A stretch of 64,000 nucleotides of DNA. Origin: CAUZWH01 sp965224275. GTDB lineage: Bacteria > Pseudomonadota > Alphaproteobacteria > SHVV01. The translations under genes and the position numbers were made by a program. The DNA lies in the NCBI GenBank assembly GCA_965224275.1, contig CBDCYR010000012.1:310001-374000 (forward strand). The letters are read 5' to 3'. Shown here piece after piece: positions 25,800 through 34,167 of the stretch. Below the pieces are notes generated by a model. The model was given only the letters and a program-made list of their open reading frames with translations, did not search any database and was not told the origin of the DNA. The first letter of the stretch is position 1. Each line of letters opens with the position of its first letter.

Positions 25800-26630
25800 C
25801 TATTGCTTTAGAAACGCACCGACCGTTGCGACGAATTTCTCAGCGTGCTCGATGTGCGGTAGGTGGCCGCATTCGTCGAACCCGACCAATTCGCAGTTTG
25901 CGATGCGGGTATGGTTGGTCTTGAGCATATCCAGATTGGCGCGCGGATCGTTGCTGCCGCACAACATCAACGTGGCGACCTTGATCTCCTCAGGTCGCAT
26001 TCGCACACCGTCGGAATCGGCGGTCGCAATCATGCCCTCGCCAATGCGGCGATAGGCGTCGATCGCGCCGGGCCGCGCGTAAATCGACATTTGCATCAGG
26101 GCAATATCCGCGGGTGACTTATCCCGGTCGAAACAAATGTTGGCCATGCGGTTGCGGCACGATTCCCAGGTTGCCTCCTGCATCGCCTTGGTGCCATTGG
26201 CCATTGCCGCTTTGACCACCTCGGGATCGATCGCGCCCGAGTCCGACACCGGCGTATCGATGCCAACCAGTACGAGTTTCTCGATTTGTTCGGGCCGGGC
26301 GCGGTAGAGCAGTGCGACCAGAATACCGCCGAGCGAGCTGCCGGCGACGCTACAGCGTTCAATGCCGACGGCATCCATGAAGCGGCCGACGTAGTCGACG
26401 AGGTGCTGCTGCGGGGCGACACCATCGGCGAAGTCGATCCAATCGGTGTAGCCGTGGCCGAGGAGATCCGGCGCGAACACTTCGAAGTCTTCCGCGAAGC
26501 TATCAATGGTGTAGGACCAGGCGTCGGCGCACATGCCGAAACCGTGCACCAGGAGCAAGCGGCGCGGGCCGCTGCCAGCGTGGTAGTAGCGAACGTTGGC
26601 GCCGTCGACGTCGACAAACGAGACTTCCAT
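25800..26630 (-). CDS. Alpha/beta hydrolase with two-cysteine lid motif, copy 1
   Basis: A 276-residue alpha/beta-hydrolase of the meta-cleavage hydrolase type: oxyanion loop LVHGFG, nucleophile Ser in AGSSLGG, acid in CGSNDPRA and base His in DECGHLPH. Its lid has the motif SCRNRMANIC followed by SPADIAL, shared with the proteins at 33309 and 34168 but not with the other hydrolases here. ATG 26630 has a weak site upstream. It diverges from the Rieske oxygenase at 26675, so the two may share a control region of about 45 bases. Confidence 0.86.
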   Translation of the reverse strand: MEVSFVDVDGANVRYYHAGSGPRRLLLVHGFGMCADAWSYTIDSFAEDFEVFAPDLLGHGYTDWIDFADGVAPQQHLVDYVGRFMDAVGIERCSVAGSSLGGILVALLYRARPEQIEKLVLVGIDTPVSDSGAIDPEVVKAAMANGTKAMQEATWESCRNRMANICFDRDKSPADIALMQMSIYARPGAIDAYRRIGEGMIATADSDGVRMRPEEIKVATLMLCGSNDPRANLDMLKTNHTRIANCELVGFDECGHLPHIEHAEKFVATVGAFLKQ

Positions 26631-26674
26631 CAGCTTCTCCTTGGCACCCGTGTTCGTTGACCGCTATCGCCGGT

Positions 26675-27856
26675 ATGCCCAGTATGGGTGGGATGACCCT
26701 GAGACCTCAAGTGCGGACACCACCGCTCGGATTCAGCGCCAACCCTGAGCGCTCGGCGACCCTGCCGTCACATTATTACGATGATCCACTGGTCTTCGTC
26801 CGGGAGTGCGACGAAATATTCTTCAAGAGCTGGCAGTTCGTTGGCTTCGCACATGATCTGAAGGCGGCCGGCGATTACCTCACCGCGGAAATCGTCGACC
26901 AGAAGGTATTTGTCGTTCGCACGAAAAGCGGCAGGCTGAGGGCGTTCTATAACGTCTGTATGCACCGCGGCCACGTGCTGCTCGAGGGGGTCGGCAATGT
27001 CCGCGCGATCACCTGTCCGTTCCACGCCTGGACGTATGATTACGAGGGTAACCTCAAGGCTGCCGGCAACGCCGAAAATGTCGCGGGTTTCGATCACAAT
27101 GACTTCGGCCTCAGCGAAGTTCTGGTCGAGGAATTCGCCCGCATGGTTTTCGTCAACTTCGACGCGGGCGCGGTGCCGCTCAATGAACAAGCAGCCGAGC
27201 TCGCAGCCGATATCAGGGCCAGCGTGCCCGGTTTCGATGCGCTTAAGTTCGTGCGTCGCGACCCCTTCGATATCCATGCCAATTGGAAGTTCGTGTTCGA
27301 CGGGCTCGAGTGTTACCACTGCCCGCACATCCATCCCGACCTGATGGGTCGGGACGATTCACCCTTCGAGATGTCGTTCGAAGCGACCGAGCGCGAGATC
27401 TGGGCCAAGCACTTCAACCGCAGCAATACCGATGTGGTGGAAGGCGATCCCGACAAACTGCCGTGGGACTACTCCGGCGCTGATGCCATTCGCGATACCC
27501 ACATCTGGTATCTGTGGCCCAACCTGATGATGGCGGCGCATCCCGGCGCGAGTAACTTCAAAGCCCGCCACGTGATGCCGCATGCCGCCAACTTCTCGAA
27601 ACAGCACATTCACCACCTCGCGATCAACGACCCGCCGACCGATGCTGACATTGCCAATTTCGACTACATTCGCGACGTGCTTGATCCACAAGACATCTAT
27701 GCGATGGAGCAGCAGCAGATGGGCGTACGCTCGCGCGGCTACTCGCGCGGCCGATTGATGGTCGATGCCGAGCGGTCCTGGCGTAGCGAGCACGGCACCC
27801 ACCATTTCGACAACATGGTGTGGCGGGCGTTGAACGGAGAGAACTACCAGGATTAG
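26675..27856 (+). CDS. Rieske oxygenase of the quaternary-ammonium (GbcA/CntA-like) type, paralog 2
   Basis: About 393 residues. The Rieske ligands lie in NVCMHRGH and TCPFHAWTY, and the iron site in LECYHCPHIH, again with Glu in place of Asp. The C-terminal RGYSRGRLMVDAERSW and EHGTHHFDNMVWRALNG runs are nearly the same in the copies at 15319 and 28003. Several starts are possible (TTG 26657, ATG 26675, 26684, 26693); comparison with the paralogs favours a start no earlier than 26675. It is followed by paralog 3 in the same direction after about 145 bases. Confidence 0.87.
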   Translation: MPSMGGMTLRPQVRTPPLGFSANPERSATLPSHYYDDPLVFVRECDEIFFKSWQFVGFAHDLKAAGDYLTAEIVDQKVFVVRTKSGRLRAFYNVCMHRGHVLLEGVGNVRAITCPFHAWTYDYEGNLKAAGNAENVAGFDHNDFGLSEVLVEEFARMVFVNFDAGAVPLNEQAAELAADIRASVPGFDALKFVRRDPFDIHANWKFVFDGLECYHCPHIHPDLMGRDDSPFEMSFEATEREIWAKHFNRSNTDVVEGDPDKLPWDYSGADAIRDTHIWYLWPNLMMAAHPGASNFKARHVMPHAANFSKQHIHHLAINDPPTDADIANFDYIRDVLDPQDIYAMEQQQMGVRSRGYSRGRLMVDAERSWRSEHGTHHFDNMVWRALNGENYQD

Positions 27857-28002
27857 GGTCGCGGCGCGCAACCTTTCCGCGCGGGCCGTACGCTTGCACG
27901 TGAGCTTCACGAAAACGCAACACCAAACGGCGCCGCGTTGACCAAGGTGTCCCGCATAGTCAGAATCGTTTGAGACTCATAGCTGGATTGGAGAGTGTCG
28001 TG

Positions 28003-29169
28003 ATGTCGTCGAACCTGGCCGAGCTGCAGCCTCATCCGTCACTTAAGTTCGCCGCCGACGGCAAGCATTCCGCGACCCTTCCGGCCATTCTCTACTATGA
28101 CCCCGATGTAGCGGAGCGCGAAAAGCAGGAGATCTTTTTCAAGACCTGGCAATTCGCGGGGTTTATCGCTGACGTCGGGCAGCCCGGAGACTATCTAACT
28201 TACGACCTGCTCGATCAGAAGATATTGGTCAGCCGCGGCAAAGACGGCCAACTGCGCGCCTTCTACAACGTGTGTATGCACCGCGGCCACATCCTGGCCG
28301 AGGGTCAGGGCAACAAAAGCATCTTCACCTGTCCCTTTCACGCCTGGTCGTACGACACCACCGGGGCCCTGAAGGCCGCGGGCAACGCCGAGAACGTTGC
28401 CGGGTTCCGCCTCGAAGATTTCACCATGAGTGAGATTCGTTGCGAGGTGTGGGCCAACATGATCTTCGTCAATCTCGACGATAACGCGCAGTCGATGGAG
28501 AGTTTGTACGGCGCGCTCGAGCGTGAGATCCGTGCGGCCGTCCCGAGTTTCGACGCGCTCACCTTCGCGCGGCGCGATACCTACGACATCGCCTGCAACT
28601 GGAAGATCATCTTCGACGGGCTCGAGTGCTACCACTGTCCGGTGATCCATCCCCAGGCGATGGGCAACGAGGACTCGTTCATGACCGAGACCTTCGATTC
28701 CTACGAATATGACTGGTACTCCACCCATATCGTGCGGGCCGATATGGATATCATCGAGAACCGTCCGGAACTATTGCCCTATCCGATCACCCCCGGCGAC
28801 GACGTGATCGATGATTTCATTTGGTATATGTGGCCGAATTACATCTTCCTCGCGCATCCGGGCTCGTCCAACTTCCATGTAACCCATGCGCTGCCCAGTG
28901 GGCTGGAAACGGTCCACCGCACCGTCGACCACTTCTTCCTCAACGCCCCGCCCGATGAGGTCAACATCGGCCAGATGAACACCCATCGCGACGTTATCGT
29001 GCCGCAGGACCGCAGCGCCATGGAGGGCCAGCAACTCGGCCTGCGCTCACGCGGCTTCGTGCAGGGGCGGCTGATGGTCGACGCCGAGCAATCGTGGAAA
29101 AGCGAGCACGGCGTCCATCATTTCAACAAACTGGTGTGGGAAACGCTTTTCGGCGCCAGTTATCCGTAG
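28003..29169 (+). CDS. Rieske oxygenase of the quaternary-ammonium (GbcA/CntA-like) type, paralog 3
   Basis: A 388-residue oxygenase with Rieske ligands C91, H93, C110 and H113 and iron-site motif LECYHCPVIH. ATG 28003 is preceded by GGAGAG seven bases upstream; the frame is open to 27970. It is adjacent to and co-directional with paralog 2. Family knowledge suggests a homotrimeric alpha3 oxygenase taking electrons from a separate flavin/iron-sulfur reductase, which is not encoded nearby. The gene ends before a palindromic repeat region and converges on the LLM oxidoreductase. Confidence 0.88.
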   Translation: MSSNLAELQPHPSLKFAADGKHSATLPAILYYDPDVAEREKQEIFFKTWQFAGFIADVGQPGDYLTYDLLDQKILVSRGKDGQLRAFYNVCMHRGHILAEGQGNKSIFTCPFHAWSYDTTGALKAAGNAENVAGFRLEDFTMSEIRCEVWANMIFVNLDDNAQSMESLYGALEREIRAAVPSFDALTFARRDTYDIACNWKIIFDGLECYHCPVIHPQAMGNEDSFMTETFDSYEYDWYSTHIVRADMDIIENRPELLPYPITPGDDVIDDFIWYMWPNYIFLAHPGSSNFHVTHALPSGLETVHRTVDHFFLNAPPDEVNIGQMNTHRDVIVPQDRSAMEGQQLGLRSRGFVQGRLMVDAEQSWKSEHGVHHFNKLVWETLFGASYP

Positions 29170-29183
29170 ACGAAGGATCGAAC

Positions 29184-29312
29184 CCTCACCCTAACCCTCT
29201 CCCAAATCCTTGGGAGAGGGAACTTGGTGGAACCAGTGCGGTACATTCGAGTGAGGCAGGGGTGTAGCGACAATAAATACCCTCTCCCCGGTGGGGGAGA
29301 GGGTGAGGGCGG
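29184..29312. repeat. Intergenic palindromic repeat pair (CCCTCTCCC type)
   Basis: Two perfect 11-bp hairpins: CCCTCTCCCAA (29195-29205) with TTGGGAGAGGG (29210-29220), and ACCCTCTCCCC (29279-29289) with GGGGAGAGGGT (29294-29304). The outer ends, CCCTCACCCT and AGGGTGAGGG, are also inverted, so the whole unit is a nested palindrome. It sits between convergent genes, like REP/BIME elements, and could act as a bidirectional terminator. Confidence 0.85.
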
Positions 29313-29345
29313 TTTTGTATCTATTTTTCGTGTGCTTCGCTGCAA

Positions 29346-30224
29346 TCACATCCGTCCAGACACCTCGACATAATCCTCGGCCAATTGATCCAGCAACGGG
29401 GTTAACTTCGCGACACTGCTGCAGGTCGCCATGAGGACGACCTGATCGACCCCGGCATCGCGATAATGCGCCAGCGTATCGGTATCGATCGGTCGGGTAT
29501 ACGGGCAGATGCTGATTTCGATATCGTCGATTGAGCGTCCGCGCTGTTCCAACAGTGGTTTGAGACGATCGATGTCGGCGGCGGCTTGCGCCGGCGTGCG
29601 GTTGAAGCCGAACCAGCCCTGGCCGAGGTTCGCAGCCCGTTTCAACGCGGCGTCACTCTCACCGCCGATGTGAATCGGGGGATGCGGCTGTTGAATGGGG
29701 TGCGGATACTGGCGGCAGGCGGGGAGCTGGTAGAACTCGCCGGAATACTCGGCGATCGGATCGCACCACAACCGACGCATCACCTCGAGATACTCATTGG
29801 CCCGAGCACCGCGCCGCGCAAATGGCACCCCGAGCGCGTCGAACTCTTCCTTCAGCCAGCCGACGCCGACACCGAAATCCACCCGGCCGGCCGACAGATA
29901 GTCGAGCGTCGCCACTTCCTTGGCGGTGTAAACCGGGTTGCGTTGCGGCACCAGGCAGATCCCGGTGCCGAGCCGAATGCGGTCGGTGGCGGCGGCGAGG
30001 TAGCCAAGGGTGGTGAATGGCTCGAGCATCCCGCTGTCGCGTGGGATCGGCAAACGCGCGTCTGTCGCGTAGGGGTAGGGGGACTCATAGTTGTCGAACA
30101 GCACCACGTGTTCGCCGAGCCACAGCGAATGAAACCCGCGCTCCTCGGCGCGCTGGCCAAGTGCAATGACGTAGTCCGGCGTGTGGTAGGGATTGATCAG
30201 TGGCGCGAACAGTCCGATCCGCAA
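29346..30224 (-). CDS. LLM-class (luciferase-like) F420- or FMN-dependent oxidoreductase
   Basis: A 292-residue luciferase-like monooxygenase-fold protein: (beta/alpha)8 barrel with RGFHSLWLGEHVV, RIRLGTGICLVPQRNP and PIHIGGES motifs typical of TIGR03619-type LLM proteins. Family members use F420 or reduced flavin to oxidise or reduce organic substrates; the cofactor here is not certain. Length is close to the family norm. It lies alone on the minus strand and diverges from the secreted cysteine-rich protein gene, with 134 bases between. Confidence 0.85.
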   Translation of the reverse strand: MRIGLFAPLINPYHTPDYVIALGQRAEERGFHSLWLGEHVVLFDNYESPYPYATDARLPIPRDSGMLEPFTTLGYLAAATDRIRLGTGICLVPQRNPVYTAKEVATLDYLSAGRVDFGVGVGWLKEEFDALGVPFARRGARANEYLEVMRRLWCDPIAEYSGEFYQLPACRQYPHPIQQPHPPIHIGGESDAALKRAANLGQGWFGFNRTPAQAAADIDRLKPLLEQRGRSIDDIEISICPYTRPIDTDTLAHYRDAGVDQVVLMATCSSVAKLTPLLDQLAEDYVEVSGRM

Positions 30225-30358
30225 AACAACCTCCGTTAGGATCGACAGTATGGGCAGTGCGGGGGAAATTTCGCATGCCGGCCTTGCTCTCGCCTAACAT
30301 TCGCCGGATTTCGAACCGACGATGTGGTCCACCCTAAGTCGTGGTAGCAGAGGCGTCC

Positions 30359-31612
30359 ATGCGCTCAGTCAGGAAGTTGATCGCTGTTTTGACTCTCATG
30401 GCATTGGCGACCCCGACGCTCGCCTTCGAATGGAAGCTCGCCGAAAACGATGGCCGCGATCCCATTGGTTCCTGTCTCGCAAGCGGCGACATGAGGGGCT
30501 GCATCGCCGAAGCCTGGGCAGCTTATGTCGCTCAGCGCGAGCCGATCCTCGACGAGCGCGATTGGCGGACGAGGCCCAAGTCCCAGGAGCTCATCGAACG
30601 TAAGTTCTACCGAATCGACGTCTACCGGTTGACAATCGAAGATATCCCGGTGGACCGTCGGTCGCCGGAGGACTGGACGTGGCCGGCAGTGTCGACACTG
30701 AATCGGTTCGACGTTCCATCCTGGCGATATGGCCGGGTGACCCTTCGCCCCGGCGACATCGCGATCGACGTTTATTTCGAGTTTTGTCATCCGAGCTATC
30801 AGTGCCTGAACCTGATCGATCACGCGGTCCGCACGCGAGACTTCCTGCACATGCCGCTTGAGCGGCTGCGGAAGGGTTGCTCGCCGCGCCTCCGAGGCGA
30901 GGCGTGTTACGAACCGTGGCAGCGGCAGAGCATCCCATCAACGCTGCTCAAAGACATCCACGACGCTTGCTATCGAACCGGCTGCGGAATCCTAACCTTC
31001 AGCCGCGGCCGCGGCTTCCCGACCGACCAAATGTCGGGGACCTTCATGCTTCGGCAGACAAGAGGGCGTCCGGGATGGGAGCTGATCGATGTCGACGCCC
31101 CGCAAATTGGCGGTAGTATGCCGGATTATCCCAGCGTCTTGAGCGTACTACGGTTCCCGGGGCGTTGGCCCAAGTTCGAAGTCCCCTGGGAATATTCGCT
31201 CGGCGAAGTGCTGTTGCGTGGCGACCACCGCTTTGTTTACAGCGCGATAGCCGACTGCGGACCGCACAGTCATGGCGAAGCCGTCGCCGGCTATGGCCAT
31301 GAGGGGTTCGGCGGATACTTTGGCCTGGTCGGTCGCCATGAGGGGCCCGCGACGTGCGATAGCGGCATCGAATATCGGATCGAGCTAGCTGCCGGTCGGT
31401 TCCACTACGAGGACGACGATTTTAGGGGTAGAGCGCGCCTCGAAATACAGGTCGGCGAGGATGTTCGCTGTAAGGAGTGGGTTACGCTCGAGTTTTCGTT
31501 GATCAGGAACCCGGTTCGCTGGCGGGCGGCGTTCACAAATCCCTGCAACGGCAAGCGCGAGTGGGTGGATTTGTACATCCAATCCAAACACGAGTTCCTT
31601 TTCAAGGATTAG
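30359..31612 (+). CDS. Secreted cysteine-rich protein of unknown function
   Basis: A 417-residue protein with a clear signal peptide (about residues 1-22, cleavage after PTLA). The mature part has 12 cysteines, several as near pairs (SCLASGDMRGC, FCHPSYQC, ACYRTGC), suggesting disulfides in the periplasm or outside the cell. ATG 30359 is chosen over GTG 30341 because it opens directly on the signal peptide and GAGG lies upstream. I do not recognise a domain. The stop is two bases from the stop of the convergent GH108-like gene, which belongs to the same small accessory islet. Confidence 0.65.
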   Translation: MRSVRKLIAVLTLMALATPTLAFEWKLAENDGRDPIGSCLASGDMRGCIAEAWAAYVAQREPILDERDWRTRPKSQELIERKFYRIDVYRLTIEDIPVDRRSPEDWTWPAVSTLNRFDVPSWRYGRVTLRPGDIAIDVYFEFCHPSYQCLNLIDHAVRTRDFLHMPLERLRKGCSPRLRGEACYEPWQRQSIPSTLLKDIHDACYRTGCGILTFSRGRGFPTDQMSGTFMLRQTRGRPGWELIDVDAPQIGGSMPDYPSVLSVLRFPGRWPKFEVPWEYSLGEVLLRGDHRFVYSAIADCGPHSHGEAVAGYGHEGFGGYFGLVGRHEGPATCDSGIEYRIELAAGRFHYEDDDFRGRARLEIQVGEDVRCKEWVTLEFSLIRNPVRWRAAFTNPCNGKREWVDLYIQSKHEFLFKD

Positions 31613-31614
31613 CG

Positions 31615-32562
31615 TTAACTTCCGCGGAAGCGGAAATACTCAGCTCGCCTCCGCTCGCCGGCGAAGTTTGCGCTTTTCGGTTTGAGTTTATCGATCCGGA
31701 CGTCGGCGATCTCGTCGAGAAGCCGGCGGCGCTGGACGGGGTCGGCAGCCAATGTCTGAACCGCTTCGAAAGACTTTGGCCCGAACCGGCCGTCAACGAC
31801 CAAATCGGATGAGGTTAGGTTGTTAACTGCCTGCTGTACGATTTCGACACCGCCGTCGCGTTTCTTACCAGCGCCACCGCGACGAAACACGACGTCGGCA
31901 ATCGAGGCGGCGACTTCGTCGTCGCCGATGCGATCCAGGACGTTGTCACCGAGTTCCCTTTGGAACCCGCTATGGTCTCGGCTTCTGAACCACGTCCAAT
32001 AAAACGCAACACGCTCGCCGGCGGTTAGGTCGCGAGGATGGGTTCGTTCGGGGAGTCCGACTTCTTTTACGACCTGCGAAAGTTCCAGAACCCGCGCTGG
32101 ACTGAGCCCCGCAACCACAGCTGCATCGTGCGTGTCGGCTTTGATGCCGCCTTCGGCCGCGAAGATCTCCATGAAGGCGCGTCGTTGGCCGGACCCGAGG
32201 CCCGTCCGATCGACCGCGTCGTGCATGGCTTGCCAATCATCTTTCGTGATCTCATCGTCTGCACGGTACGCTGGGATTGGAAGTTGCCGCGCACGTTGCT
32301 CGGGGCTTGGCTCGGCCTGCGCCACGTTCAGACGCCCCTCGGTGGGCCCATCGGGCATCATCCGCCCGTCGATATCCAGGCCATTTGTTGCCTGGAACAT
32401 TCGAACGCCGCGAAACAAGTTGTCGTCGGTTATCGGGTAAAAATTGTCTTCGGGGTACAGTCCGACGTGGTTAAGGGTGTGCTTTACGTTCACCAAGTCG
32501 TCAGGATCGGCACTTGTATCGGAGGAGAGCGGTCGGTTCAGTCGAAGTAAATCTATAGTCAT
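31615..32562 (-). CDS. GH108-like muralytic protein with peptidoglycan-binding repeat
   Basis: A 315-residue protein. Residues about 22-75 resemble a peptidoglycan-binding repeat, with VKHTLNHVGLY and a DGRMMPDG turn. Residues about 110-290 resemble the GH108/secretion-activator lysozyme family: FAAEGGI retains the catalytic Glu, and a second DGRFGPKSFEAVQTL module matches the C-terminal PG_binding_3 part. The usual D-x-GG-x-TN-x-G strand is replaced, so activity is uncertain. No signal peptide is seen; GH108 proteins of phages and gene transfer agents are also released without one. The start codon has no ribosome binding site because a palindrome occupies that position. Confidence 0.6.
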   Translation of the reverse strand: MTIDLLRLNRPLSSDTSADPDDLVNVKHTLNHVGLYPEDNFYPITDDNLFRGVRMFQATNGLDIDGRMMPDGPTEGRLNVAQAEPSPEQRARQLPIPAYRADDEITKDDWQAMHDAVDRTGLGSGQRRAFMEIFAAEGGIKADTHDAAVVAGLSPARVLELSQVVKEVGLPERTHPRDLTAGERVAFYWTWFRSRDHSGFQRELGDNVLDRIGDDEVAASIADVVFRRGGAGKKRDGGVEIVQQAVNNLTSSDLVVDGRFGPKSFEAVQTLAADPVQRRRLLDEIADVRIDKLKPKSANFAGERRRAEYFRFRGS

Positions 32563-32566
32563 GATT

Positions 32567-32582
32567 GGATAATATATTATCC
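32567..32582. promoter_or_regulatory. Perfect 16-bp palindrome, probable operator of the toxin-antitoxin locus
   Basis: GGATAATATATTATCC is perfectly self-complementary. A partial second site, ATTATTATCC, lies at 32602-32611 in an AT-rich stretch. It is between the GH108-like gene (minus) and the AbrB-type antitoxin (plus), where antitoxins of this class usually bind to autoregulate. Confidence 0.6.
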
Positions 32583-32662
32583 TAATGTAGCGATAAAGTA
32601 AATTATTATCCAGGTAGAAGTTTATTCCTTGTCGGGAAGTAAGGATCGATTAAAATGTAAGA

Positions 32663-32923
32663 ATGCCCGAAGCTAAAATAACGTCCAAGGGACAGGTGAC
32701 AATCCCGAAAGAAATCCGAGAGACGCTCCAAGTTGATACGGGTGATCGGGTTCAATTCCTCATTCGCGAGGATGGTGTCGTTGAACTGCACCCGCAATTG
32801 GTCGCTCTGGAAGACCTTTACGGCTTGATCGAATATAGAGGCGAGCCCGCGACCGTCGAAGAAATGAACCGCGGGATCGTGACAAGCGTGCGGGAGTCCT
32901 ACGCGAAATCGGCCGGCAAATGA
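32663..32923 (+). CDS. AbrB/MazE-type antitoxin (VapB-like)
   Basis: An 86-residue protein. Residues 1-45 form a swapped-hairpin SpoVT-AbrB DNA-binding domain (ITSKGQVTIPKEIRETLQV and DRVQFLIREDG); the rest is the polar tail that usually wraps around the toxin. It overlaps the PIN toxin gene by four bases (ATGA), the standard arrangement of an antitoxin-toxin pair. It should neutralise the toxin and repress the operon, probably through the palindrome at 32567-32582. Confidence 0.92.
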   Translation: MPEAKITSKGQVTIPKEIRETLQVDTGDRVQFLIREDGVVELHPQLVALEDLYGLIEYRGEPATVEEMNRGIVTSVRESYAKSAGK

Positions 32924-33312
32924 TCGCCTTTGATACCAACGTCGTTCTACGCTATTTGCTTCGCGACGACCGGGTTCAGGCGGCAAAGGTAAAAGCGCTG
33001 GTTGATGGCCTCGCCGATGACGAGCGGGTCTATGTCTCGGACATCGTTTTATGCGAAGCCGTAGGGGTCCTTCAAAGCGTTTATGGGTCGGAGCACGATA
33101 GCATTAGCGCCGTACTACGACAGCTCGCGGCTACACGCCAATTGGCCTTCGCCTCCAGCGATGGTCTGCTGCGCGCGACCCAGGCTTTCGCCGACGGCCC
33201 TGGCGACTTTGCAGACTACCTTATCCGAGAACATGCTAGGCAAACCGGATGCCTTTCAGTCCTCACCTTCGACAAAGCCGTCCTTAGCGAAGAAATGTTT
33301 GTATCGCCCTAA
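32920..33312 (+). CDS. PIN-domain ribonuclease toxin (VapC-like)
   Basis: A 130-residue PIN nuclease. The acidic metal-binding residues are visible: D5 in FDTNV, E46 in LCEAVG, D96 and D99 in GDFADYLI, with D118 in TFDKAV. VapC toxins cut tRNA or rRNA when the antitoxin is lost. The ATG overlaps the antitoxin stop. Its own stop overlaps, tail to tail, the stop of the hydrolase gene at 33309. The pair looks intact. Confidence 0.92.
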   Translation: MIAFDTNVVLRYLLRDDRVQAAKVKALVDGLADDERVYVSDIVLCEAVGVLQSVYGSEHDSISAVLRQLAATRQLAFASSDGLLRATQAFADGPGDFADYLIREHARQTGCLSVLTFDKAVLSEEMFVSP

Positions 33313-34154
33313 CCGCACGTGGCGCCTCGGTGCCGCTCTAGGAAATCGACCACCGCCGTGATGAACTCTTGGGGGTATTCGAGTTCGGGCATGTGGTTGC
33401 AGTCCTCGAACGTCACTTTCTCGACGTCGGGAAAGCGCGCGTAGTTCTTTTCGATAATGTCGATCGGTGCCCGGACGTCCTGGCGGCCGGAGAGGATCAG
33501 TACCGGTACCGGGATATCCTCGGCTCGGATCTTCACCCGATCGTCGCCGGCAAACTCGATGATGCCCTCGCCAATTCTCGTATAGGCCTCGAGCCGGTCG
33601 GGCAGGGCGTAGGCGGTGGTGTGTACCAGCGCAATATCGGGCGGCGACGCCTCGCGATGGAAGCAAATGTTGGCGAGGCGGTTGATGCAGGACTCGCAAC
33701 TGACGTCGCGCATCGCTTTGCCGCCGTTGGCCATGGCCGCCCGAATGGTGTCGGGATTGGGCGTACCCAAGTCGGAAACCACGGTTGCGCTGCCCACCAG
33801 CACCATGTGTGTGATCTGCTGCGGCCGGGCGTTGTGAAGCAGGCAGGACAGTACGCTGCCGAGCGAGCTGCCGGCGAGGGCGCATTTGTCGATCCCCACG
33901 ACATCCATGAACCCGCCGAGGTAGCGAATCAGGTGGGCTTGCGGCGGCTTGCCACTGAAATCGACCCAATCGCTCAACCCATGGCCCAACAGATCGGGCG
34001 CATAAACGGCGTAGCGCTCGGCCAAGGCGTCAATCGTGCGTGCCCAGGTATCGGCGCTGGCACCGAAGCCGTGGATTAGCAGGAGCGGCTCACCCTCCCC
34101 CTCGTGGTAGTAGCGAATTTGGGCGCCGTCGACATCGGCAAACGAGACTTTCAT
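33309..34154 (-). CDS. Alpha/beta hydrolase with two-cysteine lid motif, copy 2
   Basis: A 281-residue alpha/beta-hydrolase with LIHGFG, nucleophile Ser in AGSSLGS (the last Gly of the usual GSSLGG is Ser), acid in SGRQDVRA and base His in DCNHMPE. Its lid contains SCINRLANIC followed by SPPDIAL. The frame is open to 34448, but ATG 34154 (MKVSFADVDG) matches the N terminus of its neighbours. It is 13 bases downstream of copy 3, so the two are an operon and probably a tandem duplication. Confidence 0.86.
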   Translation of the reverse strand: MKVSFADVDGAQIRYYHEGEGEPLLLIHGFGASADTWARTIDALAERYAVYAPDLLGHGLSDWVDFSGKPPQAHLIRYLGGFMDVVGIDKCALAGSSLGSVLSCLLHNARPQQITHMVLVGSATVVSDLGTPNPDTIRAAMANGGKAMRDVSCESCINRLANICFHREASPPDIALVHTTAYALPDRLEAYTRIGEGIIEFAGDDRVKIRAEDIPVPVLILSGRQDVRAPIDIIEKNYARFPDVEKVTFEDCNHMPELEYPQEFITAVVDFLERHRGATCG

Positions 34155-34167
34155 CAGCCGCTGCGCG

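Noticed and set aside
30359..33312. Complete prophage
   Set aside because: Only one lysozyme-like gene is present; no capsid, terminase, tail or integrase genes and no att repeats are visible.
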